Program-made: the position numbers and the translations under genes
Shown here: positions 41,188 to 50,609 of the stretch, piece after piece
Layout of the letters: each line of letters opens with the position of its first letter
Position numbering within the stretch: the stretch's first letter is position 1
Notes under the pieces: generated by a model
Told to the model about the DNA's origin: nothing
The model's input: the letters and a program-made list of their open reading frames with translations, nothing else
The model's database searches: none
Assembly (NCBI RefSeq): GCF_007998985.1
Contig: NZ_CP041659.1
Span: forward strand, 2,044,001-2,108,000
Direction: 5' to 3'
From: Sphingomonas xanthus
GTDB lineage: Bacteria > Pseudomonadota > Alphaproteobacteria > Sphingomonadales > Sphingomonadaceae
DNA length: 64,000 nt

Positions 41188-42174
41188 ATGGCCGACGCCT
41201 CGCTCGACATTGTTGCCATGGGAGACGCGATCGTCGACGTCATCGCCAGTGCCGACGATGAATTCCTGAAGCGCCACGGACTGCCCAAGGGATCGATGCA
41301 GCTGCTGACGCCGGAGCAGGCCGACGAGCTTTATGGGGCAATGGGCGTGGCTCGCGAAATGTCGGGCGGATCGGCTGCCAACAGCATGGCCGGGGTCGCG
41401 GCGATGGGGGGCAAGTCGGCGTTCATCGGCCAGGTCGCCAAAGACCAGCTCGGGATTATCTTCGAACATGACATGCGTGCGCTGGGCGTGAAGTTCGACA
41501 CGCCGCCGCTGGTCGGTGGGCCGCCGACCGGCCGCTGCCTGATCCTGGTGACTGCTGACGGGCAGCGAACGATGAACACTTGCCCTGGCGCAAGCCACGA
41601 GCTTTGCTCGGCGGCACTCGACCCTGCGCTGATTGCTTCGGCCTCGATCCTGTTCCTGGAAGGGTATCTGTTTGGCCCGGACAAACCCCGGGCGGCGATG
41701 ATGGAAGCGATCGACATCGCCCATTCCGCCGGCCGCAAGGTGGCGTTCACGCTGAGCGAAAGCGTCTGTATCGCCGGACGCAAGGAGAGCTTTGCGGCAA
41801 TGATCGACGGTGGCGGAGTCGACCTGTTGTTTGCCAATGAGGACGAAGCGCTTCAGCTAACCGGCCGCACCGACCTTGATTCCGCGCTGGCCGAATTGCG
41901 CGCGAAAGTGCCGGTGCTGGTCATCACCAGTGGTCCCGAAGGCGCGACCGCGATCGCCGGCGGACAGCGTATTTCAATCCCGGCTGCGCCGGTCCGACAG
42001 GTCGTCGATACGACGGGGGCAGGGGACTTGTTTGCCGCCGGTTTCCTTACCGCCCATTGCCGCGGGGCCGGGCTGGAACGCTGCCTGTGGACCGGCGCCA
42101 TCGCCGCCGGCGAGGTGATCCAGCACTATGGCGCCCGCCCGATTGTCGATCTCAAGACGCTGGTGCAGCTATGA
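41188..42174 (+). CDS. Adenosine kinase / PfkB-family sugar kinase
   Basis: Phosphorylates adenosine to AMP. The 328-residue ribokinase-fold product has the GGSAANSMAGVAAMGG substrate motif, an ANEDEA loop and the catalytic anion-hole DTTGAGDLFAAGF. In alphaproteobacteria this lineage is annotated adenosine kinase. It overlaps the next gene (LOG family) in an ATGA junction and opens a group of nucleoside-salvage genes. Confidence 0.88.
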   Translation: MADASLDIVAMGDAIVDVIASADDEFLKRHGLPKGSMQLLTPEQADELYGAMGVAREMSGGSAANSMAGVAAMGGKSAFIGQVAKDQLGIIFEHDMRALGVKFDTPPLVGGPPTGRCLILVTADGQRTMNTCPGASHELCSAALDPALIASASILFLEGYLFGPDKPRAAMMEAIDIAHSAGRKVAFTLSESVCIAGRKESFAAMIDGGGVDLLFANEDEALQLTGRTDLDSALAELRAKVPVLVITSGPEGATAIAGGQRISIPAAPVRQVVDTTGAGDLFAAGFLTAHCRGAGLERCLWTGAIAAGEVIQHYGARPIVDLKTLVQL

Positions 42175-42749
42175 CCCGGATCCGTCGCGTGGCGGTATAT
42201 TGCGGGTCCGCCAACGGCGCGAATTCCGCCTTCGCCGACGCCGCCCGCGACCTTGCCCGGGAAATGGTCGGCCGGGGGATCGACCTTGTCTATGGCGGCG
42301 GCCGGCTCGGGCTGATGGGGATCGTTGCCGATGAAGTGCTGGCGGCGGGCGGCGAGGTATTCGGCGTCATTCCGCGCACGCTGGTCGACCATGAGGTCGC
42401 ACACCTCGGCTGCACCGAACTCCATACCGTCGGCAACATGCATGAGCGCAAGGCCAAGATGACGGAGTTGTGTGACGCCTTTGTCGCGCTGCCTGGCGGT
42501 ATCGGCACGCTCGACGAATTGTTCGAGGCCTGGACCTGGAACGCGCTCGGCTATCACGCAAAGCCCTTTTGCCTGCTCAATGTCAATGGTTTCTGGGACG
42601 GGCTTGCCGGCTTCATGGACCATGTATCCGCCAGCGGTTTCCTGAGCCAGGCTCGCCGGCTCCAGCTGCTCAAGGCCGAGAGTCCGCAGGCCGCGCTCGA
42701 CCTACTGGACGAAGCGGCAAAAAGCGCGGCACAAGGCGTGACCTGGTAA
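42171..42749 (+). CDS. LOG-family nucleoside 5'-monophosphate phosphoribohydrolase
   Basis: A 192-residue Rossmann-fold protein of the LOG family (cytokinin-activating enzyme in plants). Motifs are VAVYCGSANG, VYGGGRLGLMG and PGGIGTLDELFE, with catalytic Arg/Glu in MHERK. Bacterial members cleave AMP or other nucleotides to base and ribose 5-phosphate. The ATG overlaps the adenosine kinase stop, and the nucleoside transporter follows 28 bases later, consistent with salvage. Confidence 0.9.
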   Translation: MTRIRRVAVYCGSANGANSAFADAARDLAREMVGRGIDLVYGGGRLGLMGIVADEVLAAGGEVFGVIPRTLVDHEVAHLGCTELHTVGNMHERKAKMTELCDAFVALPGGIGTLDELFEAWTWNALGYHAKPFCLLNVNGFWDGLAGFMDHVSASGFLSQARRLQLLKAESPQAALDLLDEAAKSAAQGVTW

Positions 42750-42777
42750 TCCACGCCCGGGGGAGGGGCGGCATTTC

Positions 42778-44049
42778 ATGAATCAGTTGCTTGGGCTTGT
42801 CGGCCTTGCCGTCATCATCCTTATCGCCGTCATTTTTTCGTCGAACCGCAAGGCGATCCGCCTGCGCGTCGTCGGCGCAGCGTTCGCACTACAGGCGCTG
42901 CTCGCCTTCCTCGTCCTGCGCACACCCTGGGGGCGGGCAGCGATCCAGTGGATGTCGGACGGGGTGGCGAACCTCCTGGGCTATGCCACCAAGGGCACCG
43001 AATTCCTGTTCGGGCCCACCGCCTCCAACCCACTTGCGAACACCTTCGCCATCGCCGCGCTTCCGGTAATCATCTTCTTCGCCTCGCTGGTCGCGATCCT
43101 CTACCATCTGGGGATCATGCAGCGCGTCGTGCGCTGGGTCGGCGGTGCGATCGGCAAGGTGACGGGGATCAGCCGGGTCGAATCGCTCGGCGCGGCCGCC
43201 AACATCTTTGTCGGCCAGTCGGAAAGCCCTCTGGTTGTGCGCCCCTACCTTGCCGCCCTTCCGCCAAGCCATTTGTTCACGCTGATGACAGTCGGCATGG
43301 CCGGCGTCGCGGGCACTATCCTTGCCGCTTATGCCGGGCTGCTGGGCAATGAATATCTGCCCTATCTGCTCGCCGCCGCTTTCATGTCGGCGCCGGGGGG
43401 AATCCTGATGGCCAAGTTGATCATGCCCGACGAGCCTGCCGGCGAGAACGAGCTGGCGCTGGAAGGCGGCGGTGTGGCGGCCGCGCCCGAAGACCAGATC
43501 GAAGTTCATACCTTTGAAGAGGGCGAGCGACCGGCCAATATCATCATGGCTGCCGCGCAAGGCGCGCAGACGGGCGTCAAGCTGGCCGTTGCGGTCGGCG
43601 CGATGGTGTTGTCCTTTGTCGCGCTAGTGGCGCTGGCCAACGGCATCCTCGGCGGCATCGGCGGCTGGTTCGGCTATCCCGAACTCAGCTTCCAGCAGGT
43701 CGTCGGAACGCTCTTTTCGCCGGTCATGTACCTGATCGGCATTCCGTGGAGCGAAGCCGGCGCGGCGGGCGGCCTGTTTGGTACGAAGATCGTGCTCAAC
43801 GAGTTTGTCGCCTTTATCGATCTTGGCGCGATGGAGGCGGGCGCCCTTAGCGACCGCAGCCGCGCGATCATCACCTTTGCGCTGTGCGGCTTTGCCAATT
43901 TCAGCTCGATCGCCATCCAGATGGCGGTGACCGGCAACCTGGCGCCCAACCAGCGGCCGATGATCGCCAAGCTGGGCCTTCGCGCCCTGCTTGCCGGTTC
44001 GCTGGCCAACCTCATGAGCGCGGCATTGGCCGGGCTGATGATTAGCTGA
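42778..44049 (+). CDS. Concentrative nucleoside transporter (CNT/NupC family)
   Basis: A 423-residue inner-membrane symporter that takes up nucleosides with Na+ or H+. It has about ten hydrophobic segments and family motifs such as ANIFVGQSESPLVVRPYL, SAPGGILMAKLI, and GTKIVLNEFVAF near the C-terminus. A hydrophilic loop at about 220-250 separates the two halves. It follows the LOG gene closely and precedes an oxygenase gene; all are on the plus strand. Confidence 0.93.
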   Translation: MNQLLGLVGLAVIILIAVIFSSNRKAIRLRVVGAAFALQALLAFLVLRTPWGRAAIQWMSDGVANLLGYATKGTEFLFGPTASNPLANTFAIAALPVIIFFASLVAILYHLGIMQRVVRWVGGAIGKVTGISRVESLGAAANIFVGQSESPLVVRPYLAALPPSHLFTLMTVGMAGVAGTILAAYAGLLGNEYLPYLLAAAFMSAPGGILMAKLIMPDEPAGENELALEGGGVAAAPEDQIEVHTFEEGERPANIIMAAAQGAQTGVKLAVAVGAMVLSFVALVALANGILGGIGGWFGYPELSFQQVVGTLFSPVMYLIGIPWSEAGAAGGLFGTKIVLNEFVAFIDLGAMEAGALSDRSRAIITFALCGFANFSSIAIQMAVTGNLAPNQRPMIAKLGLRALLAGSLANLMSAALAGLMIS

Positions 44050-44058
44050 AATTTCGCC

Positions 44059-44070
44059 TGACTGCAGTCA
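44059..44070. promoter_or_regulatory. Perfect 12-bp palindrome TGACTGCAGTCA
   Basis: An exact inverted repeat in the 58-base gap between the nucleoside transporter stop and the IPNS-like oxygenase start. It could be a transcription-factor operator for the oxygenase. It has no T run and is too short for a terminator. Confidence 0.35.
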
Positions 44071-44107
44071 ATTGCCCGCACGCCGCGGGGAGAGTAAGGG
44101 CGCGCCC

Positions 44108-45058
44108 ATGACCGACCTAATCAGCAGTGACCAGATCGCCTCCGTTTCCCTGCCGGACGCCGACAAGGATCCGCAGGGCTTTGCCCAGGAGCTTGGCCAA
44201 AGCTTCGTGGACTATGGGTTCGCGATCGTCCGCGACCATGGCATTCCCCAGGACCTGATCGACCGGGCCGAGGAACTGTCGAAGCAATTCTTCGCGCTGC
44301 CCGACGCGGTAAAGCAGCAATATCTCATTCCTGGCGGCGGCGGCGCGCGTGGCTATACCGCCTTCGGCGTCGAAACCGCCAAGGGCGCGACCGCGTTCGA
44401 CCTCAAGGAATTCTGGCACGTCGGCCGCGAACTGGCCCCCGGGCATCCCTTCCGCGAGGTGATGGCCGACAATATCTGGCCGAGCGAAATTCCCGAGTTC
44501 AAGCAGACCTTTCTCGAGCTTTACGACGCGTTCGACGCGGCTGGCGTGAAAGTGCTCCGAGCGATCGCCCGCTTCCTCAAGGTCGACGAGGATTATTTCA
44601 CCGACACCGTCCGCGACGGCAATTCGGTGATGCGCCTGCTCCATTACCCCGCTCAGGACGAGCCGACCGGAAATCATATCCGCGCCGGGGCGCATGAGGA
44701 CATCAACACCATTACCCTGCTGCTTGGCGCCGAGGAAGCGGGACTTGAGCTCAAGACGAAAGACGGTCGCTGGATCCCCGTCAGCCCCAAGGCCGGCGAA
44801 CTGGTCATCAACATTGGCGATATGCTGCAGCGGCTGACCAACGGCGTGCTTCGCTCGACGAGCCATCGGGTGGTCAACCCGGCGCCGGACCGGGCCAGCC
44901 ATGCGCGCTTTTCGATGCCCTTCTTCCTCCACTTCCGCCCCGATTTCGTGATCGAGGCACTTCCGGGCACGGTGCCGGCGGGCGAGGAGCCGAAGTGGCC
45001 GCCAATCAGCAGCCATGACTATCTCCAGGAGCGGCTTCGCGAGATCAAGCTCAAGTGA
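44108..45058 (+). CDS. Isopenicillin-N-synthase-like 2-oxoglutarate/Fe(II) oxygenase
   Basis: A 316-residue non-haem iron oxygenase. The N-terminal DIOX_N part (DYGFAIVRDHGIP) is followed by the double-stranded beta-helix core with Fe ligands His196 and Asp198 (AHEDIN) and His253 (TSHRVVNP), plus Arg267/Ser269 for 2-oxoglutarate. Substrate is unknown; relatives act on flavonoids, antibiotics or thymine. Being next to a nucleoside transporter makes a nucleobase-type substrate a possibility, no more. The start is the ATG at 44108. Confidence 0.88.
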   Translation: MTDLISSDQIASVSLPDADKDPQGFAQELGQSFVDYGFAIVRDHGIPQDLIDRAEELSKQFFALPDAVKQQYLIPGGGGARGYTAFGVETAKGATAFDLKEFWHVGRELAPGHPFREVMADNIWPSEIPEFKQTFLELYDAFDAAGVKVLRAIARFLKVDEDYFTDTVRDGNSVMRLLHYPAQDEPTGNHIRAGAHEDINTITLLLGAEEAGLELKTKDGRWIPVSPKAGELVINIGDMLQRLTNGVLRSTSHRVVNPAPDRASHARFSMPFFLHFRPDFVIEALPGTVPAGEEPKWPPISSHDYLQERLREIKLK

Positions 45059-45122
45059 GGATCGGGCGGGCCTGACCTTGGTGCGCCTAGGCCGTTTGAT
45101 CGGGGCATTGGCGCGCTAATTA

Positions 45123-45131
45123 TGCTATAAT
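45123..45131 (+). promoter_or_regulatory. Extended -10 promoter of the universal stress gene
   Basis: TGCTATAAT is a perfect extended -10 (TGN plus TATAAT), unusual in this GC-rich context. It lies 89 bases before the universal stress protein ATG. No good -35 is visible at 17 bases, which fits extended -10 promoters. Confidence 0.6.
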
Positions 45132-45219
45132 CAGGGTCTGCTTACGGGCGACGATGCTGCCGGCGGACCTGCGCTGCCCTGAGACAAGATTTTTCGCGTC
45201 CGCCCCAGGGAGGACAGCG

Positions 45220-46113
45220 ATGCCTGACGAAATCATTTCAACCCTTGACCGGCCTGACCGGGCAAGCGCTCCGAGCGCCAGCGCGATCGGGACGATCCTC
45301 CTGCACGTCCAGAACGACCGCTCGCTCGGCGATCGGCTGGAATCCGCGCTGAGCCTTGCCCGGGCCTGCACCGCGCATATCCATTGCGTGCATGTCACGC
45401 CGGTCGAAGCCTTCATGGCATTCGACGCGTTCGGCGGCGTGTTCGTGATGAACGATGTCGTCCGTGCGCTCGACGAGGACGAGACAAAGCTGCGCGAGAG
45501 GATCGAGCGCGAACTGGCGAACGAAGATGTCACCTGGGATTATGAAAAGGTCACTGGCGGCGTGGCGCCTCAACTGGTCCGTCATGGCGCGCTCGCCGAC
45601 ATCATCGTCACCGGAAGGGTCGATCATGGGGGCACCGCGATACCGCTGAATAGCGCGGCCATCGGGGATATCCTGCACCAAAGCCGGACGCCCCTGTTCC
45701 TCCCGGCGAACGGCGGCGGCGCGGTCGATCCGTTTGGTCATGCGCTCATAGCCTGGGACGGCAGCTCCGAGGCCTCCAACGCGGTCCGTGCCTCGCTTGG
45801 CCTGCTATCGCTGGCCTCGAGCGTCCAGGTCATCCAGATCAGCGAAGAAGGCAAGCAGGGCGAGTTCCCGAGCACCCGGCTGCTCGAATATCTGTCCCGC
45901 CATTCCATCCATGCCGAGCTCCGCGTCGAAACGGCAAGTACCAGTCGCGGCGATGCCGTCGCCGACCTGCTACTCGCGCATGCCCGCGAGACCAAGGCGG
46001 CCTATTTGGTGATGGGCGGCTACGCCCACAGTCGGATAGGCCAATATCTGTTTGGCGGGGTCACGCGCTCGCTGCTCGATCATAGCGAGTTGCCGTTGGT
46101 GATCGGCCGCTGA
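45220..46113 (+). CDS. Universal stress protein (two UspA domains)
   Basis: A 297-residue protein with tandem UspA-like folds. The second (about 180-297) has the ATP-type signature VMGGYAHSRIGQYLFGGVTRSLLDHSELPLVI. The first is more degenerate (GALADIIVTGRVDHGG). Such proteins bind ATP or AMP and help survival under starvation or oxidative stress. The start at 45220 has AGGGAGG upstream and MPDEIIST as N-terminus. A strong extended -10 lies upstream. Confidence 0.9.
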   Translation: MPDEIISTLDRPDRASAPSASAIGTILLHVQNDRSLGDRLESALSLARACTAHIHCVHVTPVEAFMAFDAFGGVFVMNDVVRALDEDETKLRERIERELANEDVTWDYEKVTGGVAPQLVRHGALADIIVTGRVDHGGTAIPLNSAAIGDILHQSRTPLFLPANGGGAVDPFGHALIAWDGSSEASNAVRASLGLLSLASSVQVIQISEEGKQGEFPSTRLLEYLSRHSIHAELRVETASTSRGDAVADLLLAHARETKAAYLVMGGYAHSRIGQYLFGGVTRSLLDHSELPLVIGR

Positions 46114-46116
46114 CGC

Positions 46117-46560
46117 TCAGCCCGCGTCGGCAAGGTTGGCGGGCCCGAATCCATGCGGGATGAGGGCCGAAAGCAGGTGGCGCTCCACGCGGCTCCCGTC
46201 ACCGCTGGCGCATAAGATCTCGATGTCGCGACCGCCCAGTTGGGCCGCCTCGAGGATTGCCTGCCTGCACCCGCCGCAAGGTGTGACCGTGCTGCCTCCA
46301 GCCAGTTCGCTGCCCGATCCGTCGCCTCCGGCAACCGCGATCCGCGCGACCTTTTCGAGGCCGAACATGTGCGCGGCAATTGTCAGGGCGCTCTGCTCGG
46401 CGCACAGGCCAAGCCGATAACAGGCGTTTTCCATATTGGCGCCGGTCACAACCGAACCGTCGACGCTTTCGATCGCGCAGCCGACCGAGAATCGGGAATA
46501 AGGGGCGTAGGCCTTGAGGGCGGCGGCGCGCGCGGCAGCGATCAATTCGTCATCAGTCAT
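46117..46560 (-). CDS. cdd: Cytidine deaminase
   Basis: Deaminates cytidine and deoxycytidine to uridine forms in pyrimidine salvage. The 147-residue tetrameric-type enzyme has the zinc ligand Cys53 with catalytic Glu55 (CAEQSA), and Cys95/Cys98 in PCGGC. It is divergent from the 5'-nucleotidase gene with 57 bases between starts, which suggests shared regulation. Confidence 0.96.
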   Translation of the reverse strand: MTDDELIAAARAAALKAYAPYSRFSVGCAIESVDGSVVTGANMENACYRLGLCAEQSALTIAAHMFGLEKVARIAVAGGDGSGSELAGGSTVTPCGGCRQAILEAAQLGGRDIEILCASGDGSRVERHLLSALIPHGFGPANLADAG

Positions 46561-46617
46561 GGCCTTGTCTTGTGGCGCGCGCTAAGCGCTGCGGCAATGC
46601 CAAGTTGGAGTTCGCCG

Positions 46618-48363
46618 ATGGCCCGTCTGCTTTTCGCCATTCCCCTGCTGTTCGTCGCAGCTTGCGTGCAAGCGCCGCCTGGAACCCCGGTTCCGCCTTC
46701 ACCGACTGCCGGGCCGATCGAGGTGCAGGTGCTTGGCATCAATGATTTCCACGGCAACCTCGAGCCGCCCAAAACGACAGTCGATGCGACACTGCCGGGC
46801 GGCGCGATCGCCAAGATCCCGGTGGGCGGCGTGGCCTATTTGGCCACTGCGGCGCAGTCCCTGCGCAACGGTCATCCGCGCAGCGTCACCGTCTCGGCCG
46901 GCGACATGGTCGGTGCATCGCCGCTCGTATCTTCGCTGTTTCTTGACGAACCGGCGATCGAGGCGATGGAGGAGGTTGGGGTCGAGTTCAACGCCGTCGG
47001 CAACCATGAATTCGACCGGGGCAGCGCCGAGCTCGTCCGCCTCCAGTCTGGAGGTTGCGCCCAGCACACGATGCGCAAACCCTGTGTGGTGGAGCCCTTC
47101 GACGGAGCGGATTTCCAGTTCCTGGCTGCCAATGTCCGCGCTTCCAGTGGCCGGACATTGTTTCCCGGCACCGCGATCAAGGATTTCGGCGATGTCCAGA
47201 TCGGCATCATCGGCATGACCCTCAAGGAAACCGCTTCGCTCGTTACCCCGGCGGGTGTAGCGGGCCTGACGTTCGAGGATGAGGCGGCGACCGTAAACGC
47301 GGCCATCCCGGCGCTTAAGGCCGCCGGCGCGGATGCGATCCTGGTGCTGATCCACCAGGGCGGGCGAACAACCGGCGGATATAATGACAAGAGTTGCCCC
47401 GGGCTTGACGGCGACATCATGCCGATCATCGCCAGGCTCGACCCTGCTGTCGACCTCGTCGTATCAGGCCATACGCATTACGCCTATGTCTGCCACATCG
47501 CGCGCACCGCAGGACGCCCGCTGCTGCTGACCAGCGCCGGTCGGTACGGCACGATGATCAGTGATATCCGACTGCAGTTCGACGCCGAAGGCCGGCTGCA
47601 ACACTCCAGCGCGGACAATATCCTCGTTCAGGGGGAAGGCTTTGCGGGGCCAGGCGGGCAAGTACCGGTCCATCCCGCTTTCCCGGTCTTCGCAAGGCAT
47701 CCGGCGACTGCCGCGCTGGTCGACAAATATACCGCAGCCGCCCTTCCGCTGACGCAGCGCGTCGTGGGTTCGCTAGACGGCCCGATTACCAAGGAGGCGA
47801 ATGAGGATCGCGAACTGACCGGGGGCAATTTCATCGCCGATGCTCAACTTGCGGCAACCCGCCAGCTGGGCGCGCAGATCGCCTTCTCCAACACCGGGGG
47901 GGTGCGCGCCGACATCGTTCCCGGGAAGGGCGGAGCCGTAACCTTTGGCCAGATTTTCGCGATGCAGCCGTTCGGAAACAGTCTGGTCGTGCTGACGCTC
48001 AGCGGCGCCCAGCTGAAAGCGTTGCTGGAACAGCAGTTCGACAGCGGCACTAACACCGTCGCCCGGCCCAACATGCTGCTTCCAAGCGAGGGCTTCCGCT
48101 TCGCCTATGACCTTTCCAGGCCGGCGGGTGAGCGGATCGTCGACATGCGATTGCACGGTCGCCGCATCGTCCCGACCGCTACCTACAAGGTAACGGTGGT
48201 CAACTTCCTTGCCAGCGGCGGCGATAATTTTTCTGTCTTGAAAGGCGCAAGCGCGGTCGTGGATGCCAACATCCTCGATGTTGACGCGACAGAGGCCTAT
48301 TTGAAGGCGGGCGGGAACGTCCCCAGTCTCGGACGCATCGACGACCGCACGCCGCGCAGCTAG
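46618..48363 (+). CDS. 5'-nucleotidase/metallophosphatase lipoprotein
   Basis: A 581-residue exported enzyme that dephosphorylates nucleotides outside the inner membrane. The N-terminus is a lipoprotein signal with lipobox FVAAC (Cys16). The metallophosphatase domain has the metal motifs NDFHGN, GDMVGAS, GNHEFD and VVSGHTHYAY. The C-terminal 5'-nucleotidase domain includes FSNTGGVRADI and FGNSLVVLTLSG. It is next to cytidine deaminase, AMP nucleosidase and a nucleoside transporter, consistent with feeding on external nucleotides. Confidence 0.94.
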   Translation: MARLLFAIPLLFVAACVQAPPGTPVPPSPTAGPIEVQVLGINDFHGNLEPPKTTVDATLPGGAIAKIPVGGVAYLATAAQSLRNGHPRSVTVSAGDMVGASPLVSSLFLDEPAIEAMEEVGVEFNAVGNHEFDRGSAELVRLQSGGCAQHTMRKPCVVEPFDGADFQFLAANVRASSGRTLFPGTAIKDFGDVQIGIIGMTLKETASLVTPAGVAGLTFEDEAATVNAAIPALKAAGADAILVLIHQGGRTTGGYNDKSCPGLDGDIMPIIARLDPAVDLVVSGHTHYAYVCHIARTAGRPLLLTSAGRYGTMISDIRLQFDAEGRLQHSSADNILVQGEGFAGPGGQVPVHPAFPVFARHPATAALVDKYTAAALPLTQRVVGSLDGPITKEANEDRELTGGNFIADAQLAATRQLGAQIAFSNTGGVRADIVPGKGGAVTFGQIFAMQPFGNSLVVLTLSGAQLKALLEQQFDSGTNTVARPNMLLPSEGFRFAYDLSRPAGERIVDMRLHGRRIVPTATYKVTVVNFLASGGDNFSVLKGASAVVDANILDVDATEAYLKAGGNVPSLGRIDDRTPRS

Positions 48364-48392
48364 GGCCGCGGCGGCCGCGCCAGCGCTGGCCG

Positions 48393-49844
48393 CTATCGCA
48401 GCGGCGGCTCATCGAAGCTGCGCAGCTTGCGGCTGTGCAGCCCGTCACCTTCTTCGCGAAGAAGGTCAAGCGTTTCGATTCCGATGCGCAGATGCTGACT
48501 GATTGCCCGTTCGTAAAAGGCGTTGGCCTGGCCGGGCAACTTCAATTCACCGTGGAGCGGCTTGTCCGAGACGCATAGCAGGGTCCCATAAGGCACCCTG
48601 AAGCGGTAGCCCTGCGCCGCAACCGTAGCCGATTCCATGTCGATCGCCACCGCACGGCTCTGGTTGAAGCGCAGTGCGCTGAGCGTGTAGCGAAGTTCCC
48701 AGTTGCGATCGTCAGTGGTAACCACAGTGCCGGTGCGAAAGCGGGACTTGAGTGCTTCTTCACCTTCGCCGGTCACGGTCAACGCAGCATTGTAGAGCGC
48801 GGTCTGCACCTCGGCGATGGCCGGGATCGGGATTTCCACCGGCAGGACGTCATCAAGCACATGGTCATCGCGCAGATAGGCATGAGCAAGGACATAGTCG
48901 CCGATGGTCTGGCTGGGGCGAAGGCCGCCGCAATGGCCGATCATCAACCAGGCCTCAGGCCGGATCACCGCGATATGGTCGCAGATCGTCTTCGCGTTTG
49001 ACGGGCCGACGCCGATATTGACCAGCGTGATCCCGTCACCATCCGGGGTCATCAGATGGTAAGCGGGCATCTGGTGCCGCCGCCACACGCCGGCCGCGAT
49101 CTGCTCCTCGGCGTCGGCGAGGTCGCCATGCTCGTAAGTGCCACCGGGAACCGACAACATGGTGAAGCGGCTGCCCTTGTCGCGCAGCGCAGCTACGGCA
49201 AAGCGGACGAACTCGTCGACATAACGGACATAGTTGGTGAACAGCACGAAGCGCTGGAAATGCTCTGCCGGGGTGCCGGTATAATGTTTGAGCCGGGCAA
49301 GGCTGAAGTCGGTACGGAGCGCATCGAACAAGGCGAGCGGACGGGTCGGGTCGAGCGTTACGTCCCATGCGCCGTCAGCCACTTCGTCGCCGATGTGGAT
49401 GAGATCGGTCGAGGGAAACCAGCGCGACAGCTCGGCGGTCGAAATGCCTTCCAAATCGAGATCGCCGCCGTCGAGGACGTAAGGGTAGGGAATTTCGCTG
49501 GCCGACGTGCCGACGCTGATCTTCACCGGATAGTCGCGCACCAGATGTTCAAGCTGTTCGCGCAGATAAGCGCGGAACAGCGCGGGCCGGGCAATCGACG
49601 TCGTATAAATGCCGGGCTGGTTCAGCCGCGCGAAAGCGCGCGCCGGCGTCGGCGGCGGGATTTCGGGATCATATTCGACACGAAGTTCGGGGTAGGCGAA
49701 GGCGCCGTCGTCGCGTGCGTCGGGATCGGGTCGGACCCCATTCTTAGCGTAGCGGGCAAGCGCGGTGCGAAGGCGGGTGACCGAGGCTTCGTAGCGGGTT
49801 TCCAGGTCGTCGAGGATGGATTCGATATTATTCTGTTCTGTCAT
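48393..49844 (-). CDS. amn: AMP nucleosidase
   Basis: Hydrolyses AMP to adenine and ribose 5-phosphate. The 483-residue product has the AMN N-terminal domain and a C-terminal purine nucleoside phosphorylase-like domain with VNIGVGPSNAKTICDH, MIGHCGGLRPSQTIGDYVLA and AIDMESATVAAQGYRFRVPYG. I start at the ATG at 49844 (MTEQNNIESIL). It converges with the 5'-nucleotidase gene. Together with the LOG protein the genome has two routes for AMP glycosidic cleavage. Confidence 0.95.
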   Translation of the reverse strand: MTEQNNIESILDDLETRYEASVTRLRTALARYAKNGVRPDPDARDDGAFAYPELRVEYDPEIPPPTPARAFARLNQPGIYTTSIARPALFRAYLREQLEHLVRDYPVKISVGTSASEIPYPYVLDGGDLDLEGISTAELSRWFPSTDLIHIGDEVADGAWDVTLDPTRPLALFDALRTDFSLARLKHYTGTPAEHFQRFVLFTNYVRYVDEFVRFAVAALRDKGSRFTMLSVPGGTYEHGDLADAEEQIAAGVWRRHQMPAYHLMTPDGDGITLVNIGVGPSNAKTICDHIAVIRPEAWLMIGHCGGLRPSQTIGDYVLAHAYLRDDHVLDDVLPVEIPIPAIAEVQTALYNAALTVTGEGEEALKSRFRTGTVVTTDDRNWELRYTLSALRFNQSRAVAIDMESATVAAQGYRFRVPYGTLLCVSDKPLHGELKLPGQANAFYERAISQHLRIGIETLDLLREEGDGLHSRKLRSFDEPPLR

Positions 49845-49979
49845 GAATGGCCCGATTGCCCATAGTTTGTGGCGCTTGCAAGACAGGCCGGGCAAACGCG
49901 CCTTCAGACCGGTCGACCCTATGCCGGCGCGCGGGCCCTTGTTGAGAGGCTACAGCGCGCTCAGCGACCGACGGCAACG

Positions 49980-50009
49980 AAAAAGGGCGGCCCCGGCGGG
50001 ACCGCCCTT
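49980..50009 (-). terminator. Rho-independent terminator of the rplM-rpsI operon
   Basis: On the minus strand, AAGGGCGG and CCGCCCTT form a perfect 8-bp stem around an 11-base loop and are followed by a T run. It begins 23 bases after the rpsI stop. Confidence 0.9.
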
Positions 50010-50032
50010 CCTTTGTTCGAAATCCGAACCGC

Positions 50033-50608
50033 TTAGCGCTTCGAGAACTGGAAACTACGACGGGCCTTGGCCTTACCGTACTTCTTGCGCTCGACGACGC
50101 GGCTGTCGCGGGTCAGGAAGCCTTCGCGCTTCACCGCGGTGCGCAGTGCCGGCTCATAGCGCGACAACGCCTGTGCGATGCCATGCTTGACCGCGCCAGC
50201 CTGGCCGGACAGGCCGCCACCCTTGACGGTGGCAATGACGTCATACTGTCCCGCGCGATCGGTCACGCCGAACGGCTGGTTGATCACCAGGCGCAACGTT
50301 GGACGGGCGAAGTAGATCGACTGATCGCGGCCATTGACCTCGATCTTGCCGGTGCCGGGCTTCAGCCAGACGCGCGCGACGGCATCCTTGCGGCGGCCGG
50401 TCGCATAGGCGCGGCCATATTTGTCCAGCTGCTGTTCGCGAAGCGGTGCTTCCGGCTGGATGTTGACCGGCGTTTCGGTGCCCGCATCGGCGGTCTCGAC
50501 CGTCTTGTCGGTCGCCGTTTCAGCGGCCGGGGTTTCAGCGGCGGCCGGAGCTTCGGCCTGCTGGCCGGTCAGCGCGCCAAGGTCGGAAAGGCTCTTCTTG
50601 TCGGCCAT
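50033..50608 (-). CDS. rpsI: 30S ribosomal protein S9 with long N-terminal extension
   Basis: Ribosomal protein uS9 of the small-subunit head. The conserved core is about residues 62-191 ([37 protein letters not shown]), the last Arg contacting P-site tRNA. The first 60 residues are an Ala/Glu/Thr/Pro-rich extension absent from E. coli S9, seen in other sphingomonads. It follows rplM by 1 base and is followed by a strong terminator. Confidence 0.97.
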   Translation of the reverse strand: MADKKSLSDLGALTGQQAEAPAAAETPAAETATDKTVETADAGTETPVNIQPEAPLREQQLDKYGRAYATGRRKDAVARVWLKPGTGKIEVNGRDQSIYFARPTLRLVINQPFGVTDRAGQYDVIATVKGGGLSGQAGAVKHGIAQALSRYEPALRTAVKREGFLTRDSRVVERKKYGKAKARRSFQFSKR

Positions 50609-50609
50609 C

